The translations under genes and the position numbers were made by a program. Positions 28,536 to 35,628 of a DNA stretch of 64,000 nucleotides are shown piece after piece. The notes beneath the pieces were generated by a model, which did not search any database, had not been told where the DNA came from, and saw only the letters and a program-made list of their open reading frames with translations. Location of the stretch: positions 124,001-188,000 of the forward strand of contig CATQIJ010000010.1 of assembly GCA_958296345.1 (NCBI GenBank). The letters are read 5' to 3'. How positions within the stretch are numbered: the first letter of the stretch is position 1; the number at the start of each line of letters is the position of its first letter. Origin of the DNA: an uncultured Rhizobiaceae bacterium. Lineage in GTDB: Bacteria; Pseudomonadota; Alphaproteobacteria; Rhizobiales; Rhizobiaceae.

Positions 28536-29570
28536 ATGAAGTTTCATATCGCAATAAATCTTGAGCGCATGGATGATACAGCCGACATGGTTGCTGTCAG
28601 GAATCATACGCTTGAGATGGTTCAAATGGCAGATAAAGCTGGTTTTGAAATAGCTTGGGCAGCAGAACACCATGCACTTGAAATGACAATCGCGCCAAAT
28701 CCATTTCAGATTATGACGTGGTGGGCTGATCATACTAAAAATATCAGACTTGGTTGCGGCGTAGCAAATGCCTCATATTGGCATCCAGTAAATATTGCTG
28801 GTGAAGCAGCGATGCTCGACCTTATCTCAGGTGGTAGATTAGAAATGGGGTTAGGGTCAGGGGCTTATCAGCGAGAGTTTGATCGTATGAAACCAGGGCT
28901 TGATCAAAAAGACTCTTATAAATATTTGCAAGAAATGCTTCCACTAGTACGAGAGCTTTGGAAAGGCGACGTTGAACATAGTGGCGAGTATTGGCAATTT
29001 CCTAAAGCAACATCTTGCCCTAAGCCTCTTCAAGATGAAGTGCCAATGTGGGTGGCTGCTCGTTCACCAATAACGTTTGATTACGCCGTTGCAAATAACT
29101 GCAATATTATGTGCTGGCCACTCACGATGCCTTTCTCAGAAGCAGAAAAATATAAAACCCAGCTTGATGAAGCAATCGCAAAAGCGGGCGGAACTTGGAA
29201 TGGTACGTTTGCACTAATGCGTCATACCTCAGTTTATAAAACTGAAGATGACCGTTCTTCAACTATGAATGCCATTCGTAATGTTCTGGGTAAATTTGGT
29301 AACTTGATGATGAAAAAAGGCGATGTTGTAAATGGCTTTCCTGAAAACGTTCCTTTGGATGAACTTGAAGGGAACGTTCGTGTTGATCCAAAAATGTTAG
29401 AAGAAAACCTGATGTTTGGTTCACCAGAAACGGTGGTTAGTAAACTCCGTCAATATGAAGCCATTGGCATCAATTCATATATTTATTATGCATCCATGGG
29501 ACTTGATATGGATGTTCAAAAACGATCTTTGCAAACCTTCATTGATGAAGTCATGCCTGCATTTAAATAA
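28536..29570 (+). CDS. Luciferase-like (LLM class) flavin-dependent monooxygenase
   Basis: A 344-residue TIM-barrel monooxygenase of the bacterial luciferase family, using reduced flavin and O2. Landmarks: AGFEIAWAAEHHA (about residues 36-49), the flavin-contact strand NIRLGCGVANASYWHPV, LDLISGGRLEMGLGSGAYQREF, and C-terminal MFGSPETVVSKLRQYEAIGI. A ribosome-binding site TTGGAG lies 10 bases upstream. Relatives cleave C-S, C-N or amide bonds or perform Baeyer-Villiger reactions. With its own reductase and an aldehyde dehydrogenase alongside, a catabolic role is likely. The substrate is unknown. Confidence 0.88.
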   Translation: MKFHIAINLERMDDTADMVAVRNHTLEMVQMADKAGFEIAWAAEHHALEMTIAPNPFQIMTWWADHTKNIRLGCGVANASYWHPVNIAGEAAMLDLISGGRLEMGLGSGAYQREFDRMKPGLDQKDSYKYLQEMLPLVRELWKGDVEHSGEYWQFPKATSCPKPLQDEVPMWVAARSPITFDYAVANNCNIMCWPLTMPFSEAEKYKTQLDEAIAKAGGTWNGTFALMRHTSVYKTEDDRSSTMNAIRNVLGKFGNLMMKKGDVVNGFPENVPLDELEGNVRVDPKMLEENLMFGSPETVVSKLRQYEAIGINSYIYYASMGLDMDVQKRSLQTFIDEVMPAFK

Positions 29571-29585
29571 AGAAAGAACAAAATT

Positions 29586-30182
29586 ATGGCCGTAGAAATT
29601 CGCCGAACACTTTTAAACATACAAACCACCTTTGAAGAAGGTGGTAAAAAAGTAGACACTCCAACTAAGCTTATCGCTGCTATGGCTATTATTAAAAACC
29701 CTTGGTTCGGCCGCGGCTATGTTGAGGATTTACGCCCTGAAATCCGCGAAACAGGTCCTGTACTTGGTAAGCTTTTAACCAACATGATCTTAGATGTTAC
29801 AGGTGATAAACTTGAAGGTTATGGCAAAGCTTCTGTTGTTGGTATGGGCGGTGAACAAGAGCATGGCCAAGGTCTTACACATACACTTTGGTTTGGTAAT
29901 CAATACCGCGAAGCAGTAGATGCAAAAACATATTTGGTTTTTGGTAATACACGTGGAGGCGCAGGCACATCTTTAGTCATTCCATTAATGGATAAACATG
30001 ATGGCGGTCGTCGTTCTCACTATCAAACCATCCACCTTAGTATTCCAGATGCCCCTGCAGAAGATGAAATTATTATTGCATTAGGTGCATCGATAGGCGG
30101 GCACCCAAATCACCGCATTGGTAATCGATACGAAGACCTAAAAGAAATGGGGCATGACGTCGATAATCCTGCTGGAGTATAA
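29586..30182 (+). CDS. Amino acid synthesis family protein (DUF1185)
   Basis: A 198-residue protein of the DUF1185/AA_synth family, known from structures to have a variant chorismate-mutase-like fold but with no proven reaction. Recognised by IRRTLLNIQTTFEEGG, KNPWFGRGYVEDLRP, VVGMGGEQEHGQGLTHT, and the C-terminal GASIGGHPNHRIGNRYEDL with clustered His and Gly residues that could form an active site. It is coupled within the operon (15 bases after the monooxygenase, 3 before the hydrolase), which suggests a metabolic step on the same pathway. Confidence 0.85.
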   Translation: MAVEIRRTLLNIQTTFEEGGKKVDTPTKLIAAMAIIKNPWFGRGYVEDLRPEIRETGPVLGKLLTNMILDVTGDKLEGYGKASVVGMGGEQEHGQGLTHTLWFGNQYREAVDAKTYLVFGNTRGGAGTSLVIPLMDKHDGGRRSHYQTIHLSIPDAPAEDEIIIALGASIGGHPNHRIGNRYEDLKEMGHDVDNPAGV

Positions 30183-30185
30183 ATC

Positions 30186-30977
30186 ATGCCGATAGCGCCA
30201 GATGGCACTTGTTATGAATTCAATGGCCGTGAAGGTGCGCCTATTATTGTGCTCATTCACGGGCTAGGGCTATGCAGTGACTTATGGAAACCGCATCTAA
30301 AGGCGCTATCACATAACTATCGAGTATTGAATTATGATCTCTATGGTCATGGTAACAGTGTGCCACCTCCACAAAAAGCGTCCCTCACAGTCTATGCAAA
30401 GCAATTGGCTGATTTAATGACTACCTTGAAAATTGAAAAAGCAGCAATTGTTGGCTTTTCAATCGGTGGCATGATTAATCGTCGTTTTGCTTTGGACTAT
30501 TCAGATAAAGTTTCATCATTGGTAATTTTAAACTCACCTCATAATCGGGGAGAGGGGTTGCAAAGCCAAGTTGAAAATAGAGCTAAAAGAGTTCGTGACC
30601 AAGGTGCGATGTCTACGATGGATAGCGCGTTGAAGCGTTGGTTTACACCAAGTTATCTTAATACAGGGGATGGTGCCAAAAAGGTCATGGAATGGCGTGA
30701 ATTAGTGGACCCTGAAAGTTATGCGCAAGCTGCTTGGGTTTTGGCGAATGGGGTTCGCGAACTTATCGCCCCAACATCACCAATTAACGCTGCAACACTC
30801 GTAATGACATGTGAGAATGATACCGGCAGCACGCCAAAAATGAGTCATGATATTGCAAATGAGATTGCTGGTTCGCAAACAGTGATCGTTCCAAAACTGC
30901 AACATCTAGGTTTAATGGAAGACCCAGATTCATTTACAAATCCAATCTTAGAATTCCTTGAAAGGGCACACAAATGA
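30186..30977 (+). CDS. Alpha/beta-fold hydrolase
   Basis: A 263-residue hydrolase of the PcaD/enol-lactonase type fold. It shows the oxyanion loop VLIHGLGLCSDLW, nucleophile elbow GFSIGG with Ser92, a probable acid Asp in MTCENDTGSTP and His in LQHLGLMED near the C-terminus. Likely substrates are an ester, thioester or lactone made by the neighbouring luciferase-like enzyme. Its stop overlaps the ATG of the ThDP enzyme (ATGA). It is clearly distinct from pcaD at 23055-23843 but of the same fold family. Confidence 0.85.
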   Translation: MPIAPDGTCYEFNGREGAPIIVLIHGLGLCSDLWKPHLKALSHNYRVLNYDLYGHGNSVPPPQKASLTVYAKQLADLMTTLKIEKAAIVGFSIGGMINRRFALDYSDKVSSLVILNSPHNRGEGLQSQVENRAKRVRDQGAMSTMDSALKRWFTPSYLNTGDGAKKVMEWRELVDPESYAQAAWVLANGVRELIAPTSPINAATLVMTCENDTGSTPKMSHDIANEIAGSQTVIVPKLQHLGLMEDPDSFTNPILEFLERAHK

Positions 30978-32662
30978 CAACGCAAATGTCAGGTGGACAA
31001 GCTGCAATTGAAGCTTTGAAAGCAGAAGATACAAAATATGTATTTGGACTAATCGGTTCTGCGACGATGGAAATGTTTGACGCGTTATATGATGCAGAAA
31101 GCATCAATTTTATTGGGGTGCATGATGAACGCACTGGCACACATATGGCAGATGGATATGCACGTGCAACTGGGAATGCTGGGGTTATTCTCGCAGGACA
31201 AAATGGCCCAGGTGCAACTAATCTTGTAACAGGCCTGTCCCAGGCAAAGGCTGCATTCTCGCCAGTGGTTTCCATTGCGGGTGCATTGTCATCAGGTCAT
31301 GTTTACCGCGATGCTTTTCAGGAAGTAGATCAACAATCACTCTTCACACCGGTCACAAAGAAAACATGGACTGCACCTTCTGCTGATCGTGTACCAGAGC
31401 TTTTCCGTGAAGCATTCAGAACAGCGCTTTCACCACGCCAAGGGCCAGTGCAACTAAATCTTCCTCGTGATGTTTTGTCAGGTCAGGCAGAGTTTGAGGA
31501 TATGCAAGCCCCTCAAGCCTATCGTAATCAATCACTGCCAGCAGGTAATCCAGATCTGATTGCAAAAGCTGCAGAATTACTTAGCGCTGCAATACAACCT
31601 GTAATTATTGCAGGCGGCGGCATTAAAAATACAGAAGGCCATGAAGCAGCACTAGCGCTAGCAGAAACACTTAATTGCCCGATTGTCACCTCACCAGGCC
31701 ACGGTGATGCAATACCTTTCGGGCATCCATTGAATGCTGGGCAGATGGGGCCAAGGGGCAACCCAGTTGCCTCTCGTTTGGTAAAGGAGGCTGATGTAAT
31801 ATTAGCATTAGGTACACGTATTGGTTTTAATGCCACTTTTTACACTTATGATAATATCAATCGTGATGCGAAGATAATACACGTTGAGTTGGAGCCTACA
31901 GCTATCGGACGGTTCTTCCCTGTAGAATTGGGAATTTGGTCAGATGCGCCAACAGCTGCAAAACTATTAATGGCTGTAATCAACACAAAAAAAGACCGCG
32001 CAACCACTGATGAATGGTCAAATACATTCCAAAAAGAACGCAAGGCTTATCTTGAAAAACGAGATGCAGACGCGATTATGAGTCATCCAACACAACCCTC
32101 TGGTCTTTTCAAAACACTGCGTGATGTTTTGCCAAAGGATGCTGCTATTACAATGGACGCAGGAACACTTTGCCTACAAGCAACGGATGCCATGAATTAC
32201 TGGTCTCCAAAGAGTCTGTTTACACCGCTTGATTTTGGGCTTGTTGGGTTTTCGTTTGCATGTGGCCTGGGTATCAAATGCGCTAAGCCAGAGCGTCCTG
32301 TAGTGAGTCTTATGGGAGATGGTGGTTTTGGCATGACAATTTCAGAACTCTCAACCGCTGTAGACCACAATATCAATACAGTAACCGTTGTTATGAATAA
32401 CCAGTGTTGGGGCGCGGAAAAAGCTTATCAACGAGACTTCTTTAATGGGCGTTATATTGGGGCAGATATCTCTAGCCCACCGTTTGATAAGGTAGCAGAA
32501 CTTTATGGAGCTAAAGGGTATAAAGCTGAACGTTTATCAGAGGTGGCACCCGCAATTGAAGCTGCACTTCAATGCGGAAAACCTGCCGTGGTTGATGTTT
32601 CAGTTGATCCAGCAGCACTATACTCATTCCGTCGTGACAGCTTCAAACACAGAGGCGGCTAA
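30974..32662 (+). CDS. Thiamine diphosphate enzyme, Xsc/acetolactate-synthase-like
   Basis: A 562-residue ThDP enzyme with the catalytic Glu52 (VHDERTGTHMADGYARATG) and the Mg-ThDP motif GDGGFGMTISEL..VVMNNQ at about residues 447-475. The segment CWGAEKAYQRDFFNGRYIGAD followed by SPPFDKVAELYGAKGYKAE resembles sulfoacetaldehyde acetyltransferase (Xsc) more than biosynthetic acetolactate synthases. No regulatory small subunit is present. Xsc-type chemistry would give an acyl phosphate. No pta or sulfite exporter gene lies alongside, so the real substrate may be a non-sulfonate 2-oxo or aldehyde compound. Confidence 0.85.
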   Translation: MTTQMSGGQAAIEALKAEDTKYVFGLIGSATMEMFDALYDAESINFIGVHDERTGTHMADGYARATGNAGVILAGQNGPGATNLVTGLSQAKAAFSPVVSIAGALSSGHVYRDAFQEVDQQSLFTPVTKKTWTAPSADRVPELFREAFRTALSPRQGPVQLNLPRDVLSGQAEFEDMQAPQAYRNQSLPAGNPDLIAKAAELLSAAIQPVIIAGGGIKNTEGHEAALALAETLNCPIVTSPGHGDAIPFGHPLNAGQMGPRGNPVASRLVKEADVILALGTRIGFNATFYTYDNINRDAKIIHVELEPTAIGRFFPVELGIWSDAPTAAKLLMAVINTKKDRATTDEWSNTFQKERKAYLEKRDADAIMSHPTQPSGLFKTLRDVLPKDAAITMDAGTLCLQATDAMNYWSPKSLFTPLDFGLVGFSFACGLGIKCAKPERPVVSLMGDGGFGMTISELSTAVDHNINTVTVVMNNQCWGAEKAYQRDFFNGRYIGADISSPPFDKVAELYGAKGYKAERLSEVAPAIEAALQCGKPAVVDVSVDPAALYSFRRDSFKHRGG

Positions 32663-32663
32663 T

Positions 32664-32987
32664 ATGCTTACCAAATACGCCTTCTTTGCAGGAACTTTGA
32701 AGCCAGATTGTGAGGTGGAGATGAAGGCATTTATAGATGAAAAGCTTGCCCCGCTTTGGATGCAATTTAAGCCTTCAAAAGAAGTGCATATTCTTTATGG
32801 ATTTGAGCAAGAACCTAAAGGGCCTACTATCCCATTAGTGCTTGCTGTAACTTATGAAGATGAAGAAGCAATGGCTCAAGCTATGGAGAGTAAAGCTAGA
32901 TATGAAGCACGGGATATTTTACCTGAACTCTATGAGCGTTTTTTTGAAGAAATAAACCTTTGGCATTACGTTTTTAAACACGGGTAA
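32664..32987 (+). CDS. Small EthD/dimeric alpha-beta-barrel-like protein
   Basis: A 107-residue protein starting at ATG 32664, one base after the ThDP gene's stop. A longer in-frame extension upstream would lie inside that gene and is not real. The pattern of strands and helices (YAFFAGTLKPDCEVEM, LVLAVTYEDEEAMAQAMESKAR, ending WHYVFKHG) suits ferredoxin-like dimeric barrels of the EthD/monooxygenase-associated kind. It is the last gene of the operon. It could be an isomerase, an auxiliary barrel for the monooxygenase, or a chaperone. Family assignment is tentative. Confidence 0.7.
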   Translation: MLTKYAFFAGTLKPDCEVEMKAFIDEKLAPLWMQFKPSKEVHILYGFEQEPKGPTIPLVLAVTYEDEEAMAQAMESKARYEARDILPELYERFFEEINLWHYVFKHG

Positions 32988-33000
32988 ACATACATAATGT

Positions 33001-33969
33001 TCATTTAACTGCTCGCATTTCACTAGGTGAACGTTTGAAGTGGTCTCTAAATTTTGATGAAAAATAAGATGTACTCGAAAAGCCTGTAGCAAGGGCGATT
33101 TCTGTAATAGATAACGTAGATTGCTCACATAGTTTTTTTGCCTGATTAAGGCGTAGTTCTATATAGAATTGCATCGTGCCAAGGCCAATGTGCGTTTTGA
33201 AAATTCTATTCAATTGGCGAACTGATAAGCTACATAAATTTGCAAGCTGAACAAGAGTAAGTGGATCTGCTAGGTGGTTTTCCATAACTTCGATTGTTTT
33301 AATGACAGACGCATTAGTGGTGTTATGACGCTCCACTAATCCAGCACGTTGTTGCCCGCGTGCTGGACGTACTTCCGTATGCATAAACCAATCGCTTACA
33401 TCGCGAGCAAATTGAGCCCCATGATGATCTGTAATAAGCGCATGCATCATATCAAGAGGAGCCGTGCCACCAGCACAAGTAATCCGATCTCTATCCATCA
33501 CATATAGTGATCGTGCAACTAGAAGGTTAGGTAGTCGTTCAATTAAGCTTGCAGCATGTTCCCAGTGAATAGTCATGCGGCGATCTTTCATAACACCTGA
33601 TAATGCAAGAATATAAGGTCCAGCAGATACGCCGCCAAGAACAACTCCTCTAGCTGCTAGCTTTCGTAAGGTTGAAAAGACTTCTTCATTCTCAAGCGTT
33701 GATGGGTTGCCGCCAGCAATTACGAATAAGATATCTAAATTATTGGCATCTCTTAACTTTACAGTAGCATTTAAAGCTATGCCACCAGAGCTTGTTGCAT
33801 GCGTGTCTCCGCAACAAAGGTGTTCAATTGTATAGAGTGTTTGACCACTAAGCAGATTAGCAGCTCTCATGGGTTCAACTGTCGAAGCATATGACATCAT
33901 TGCAAAGTCATCGATAAGCAGGAGTCCAATGCGCCTAGTTCTGGCAGAAATATTTAGCTTTTTGTCCAT
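33001..33969 (-). CDS. GlxA-family regulator (DJ-1/PfpI domain plus AraC HTH)
   Basis: A 322-residue transcription factor. The N-terminal class I amidotransferase-like domain (residues ~10-190, with VLGGVSAGPYILALSG and a Cys in ITCAGG) is followed by a C-terminal AraC helix-turn-helix pair (LVQLANLCSLSVRQLNRIFK and ITEIALATGFSSTSYFSSKFR). ATG 33969 is chosen over an upstream TTG. Pseudomonas relatives GbdR and SouR sense glycine betaine/dimethylglycine or sarcosine and activate demethylation genes. Divergent placement 102 bases from mgdA makes it the likely regulator of mgdABCD-fhs. Confidence 0.88.
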   Translation of the reverse strand: MDKKLNISARTRRIGLLLIDDFAMMSYASTVEPMRAANLLSGQTLYTIEHLCCGDTHATSSGGIALNATVKLRDANNLDILFVIAGGNPSTLENEEVFSTLRKLAARGVVLGGVSAGPYILALSGVMKDRRMTIHWEHAASLIERLPNLLVARSLYVMDRDRITCAGGTAPLDMMHALITDHHGAQFARDVSDWFMHTEVRPARGQQRAGLVERHNTTNASVIKTIEVMENHLADPLTLVQLANLCSLSVRQLNRIFKTHIGLGTMQFYIELRLNQAKKLCEQSTLSITEIALATGFSSTSYFSSKFRDHFKRSPSEMRAVK

Positions 33970-34035
33970 ATATTTATGAATAATGTCTTTTTTTAAAAAA
34001 CGCAATTATAAATCTGTGCTTATTCTAACTAATAG

Positions 34036-34049
34036 ACGCTCTTCAGCGT
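34036..34049. promoter_or_regulatory. Short inverted repeat between GlxA-family regulator and mgdA
   Basis: ACGCT-CTTC-AGCGT lies 22 bases before the mgdA ATG in the 102-base divergent region. It could form a 5-bp hairpin in the mRNA leader or be part of an operator. It is weak evidence on its own. Confidence 0.25.
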
Positions 34050-34071
34050 TATATTTTTTTGTGAGGTACTG

Positions 34072-35322
34072 ATGCGCTATTCTGCCCTAGAGGTTTTAAA
34101 GCAAGGATTAACTGGCAATAAGACTTGGAAACCTGTTTGGCGCGACCCTGAGCCAAAACCTGATTATGATGTTATTATCATCGGCGGCGGCGGACATGGG
34201 TTAGCAACAGCTTACTATCTGTCCAAAGTGCATGGTTTACGCAATGTTGCTGTATTGGAAAAAGGCTGGATAGGCGGCGGTAATGTAGGTCGTAATACAA
34301 CAATCGTACGCTCAAATTATATGCTTCCAGGAAATGAACATTTCTACGAGCTTTCTATGAAGCTTTGGGAAGGGCTGGAACAAGACTTCAATTATAATGC
34401 CATGATCTCGCAACGCGGTATAATTAATCTTTTTCATAATGATAATCAGCGCGATGCATTCGCCCGTCGTGGTAACGCTATGATAATGGCTGGTGCCGAT
34501 GCCGAGCTTTTAGACGAAGCCGCAATTCGAAAAGAACTCCCATTTCTAGATTATGATAATGCACGTTTCCCAGTTAAGGGGGGGCTAGCTCAACGTCGCG
34601 GCGGTACAGTAAGACACGACGCTGTTGCTTGGGGCTTTGCACGAGGAGCTGACCAAAATGGTGTAGATATCATCCAAAATTGCGAAGTAACTGGTTTCGA
34701 TATTAAAGACGGTGTGTGTCTGGGTGTAGAAACATCACGCGGTCGTATCGGGGGTAAGAAAGTTGCTGTTTGTGTTGCAGGCTCTTCGGGACAGGTCATG
34801 GCAATGGCAGGAATGCGTCTCCCAATAGAAAGCCACGTTCTACAAGCTTTTGTATCAGAAGGGCTAAAGCCTATCATTCCAGGCGTCGTAACCTTTGGCG
34901 CAGGGCACTTTTATGTAAGCCAATCTGATAAAGGTGGATTGGTTTTTGGCGGTGATATAGATGGTTACAATTCATATGCGCAACGTGGAAACCTACCTGT
35001 TGTAGAGGATGTTTGTGAGGGTGGGATGGCCATTATGCCGATGATTGGTAAAGCAAGGCTATTACGTAGTTGGGGTGGTCTCATGGATATGTCCATGGAT
35101 GGCTCTCCTTATATCGACAAGACTCATATTGATGGTCTTTATTTCAATGGTGGGTGGTGTTACGGCGGCTTTAAAGCAACACCCGCTAGTGGTTATTGTT
35201 ACGCACATCTACTGGCCAATAATGCACCACATCCAGTTGCAAAAGCATATCGCCTAGATCGATTTGTCTCAGGTAAAATGATTGATGAAAAGGGCATGGG
35301 CGCCCAACCAAATTTACACTAG
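34072..35322 (+). CDS. mgdA: N-methylglutamate dehydrogenase subunit A (sarcosine oxidase beta-like)
   Basis: FAD/FMN flavoprotein of 416 residues homologous to SoxB. It has the dinucleotide fold VIIIGGGGHGLATAYYLS and His182 in QRRGGTVRHDAVAWGFAR, the position where SoxB binds FMN covalently. The order beta-delta-alpha-gamma here is that of both soxBDAG and mgdABCD. Because the window contains gmaS and mgsABC and no glyA or dedicated sarcosine genes, oxidation of N-methylglutamate back to glutamate with transfer of the methylene to tetrahydrofolate is the better call. A true sarcosine oxidase remains possible. Confidence 0.8.
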   Translation: MRYSALEVLKQGLTGNKTWKPVWRDPEPKPDYDVIIIGGGGHGLATAYYLSKVHGLRNVAVLEKGWIGGGNVGRNTTIVRSNYMLPGNEHFYELSMKLWEGLEQDFNYNAMISQRGIINLFHNDNQRDAFARRGNAMIMAGADAELLDEAAIRKELPFLDYDNARFPVKGGLAQRRGGTVRHDAVAWGFARGADQNGVDIIQNCEVTGFDIKDGVCLGVETSRGRIGGKKVAVCVAGSSGQVMAMAGMRLPIESHVLQAFVSEGLKPIIPGVVTFGAGHFYVSQSDKGGLVFGGDIDGYNSYAQRGNLPVVEDVCEGGMAIMPMIGKARLLRSWGGLMDMSMDGSPYIDKTHIDGLYFNGGWCYGGFKATPASGYCYAHLLANNAPHPVAKAYRLDRFVSGKMIDEKGMGAQPNLH

Positions 35323-35334
35323 GGAGCAAGTGAA

Positions 35335-35628
35335 ATGATTATAAACCACCCACATCTTGGTCCTCGTGATGCTGCAGAGTTTGTCTACAAAGGTGATGCT
35401 TCAATGCTAGATCGCCCTGATTGGCAATCTGAAAACGCAGCAAGTGAATTTCATGATTATATGCATTTGCGCGATAATATTGCTGGTGAAATGCGCGAGC
35501 TTTGGTTCCACGAGCAAGGCGACCGTTCGTGGCTTGTTGTGACACGTAATACAAGAACGCATGAAATTACTAAAGTTGAACTAGCGCGTGATGTTGCACT
35601 AGCCACGTCAAAAGGGACATCGGTATGA
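35335..35628 (+). CDS. mgdB: N-methylglutamate dehydrogenase subunit B (sarcosine oxidase delta-like), zinc Cys missing
   Basis: A 97-residue delta-type subunit, recognised by GPRDAAEFVYKGDA, MHLRDNIAGEMRELWFHEQGDRSW and the C-terminal VVTRNTRTHEI. In sarcosine oxidase the small subunit binds zinc through a CPxCG pair, a His and a further Cys. Here the pair is replaced (HPHLG at residues 5-9) and the last ligand position is Asp63, with only His59 kept. Zinc binding as in SoxD is therefore unlikely, which may mark the N-methylglutamate branch of the family. It overlaps mgdC by four bases. Confidence 0.8.
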   Translation: MIINHPHLGPRDAAEFVYKGDASMLDRPDWQSENAASEFHDYMHLRDNIAGEMRELWFHEQGDRSWLVVTRNTRTHEITKVELARDVALATSKGTSV

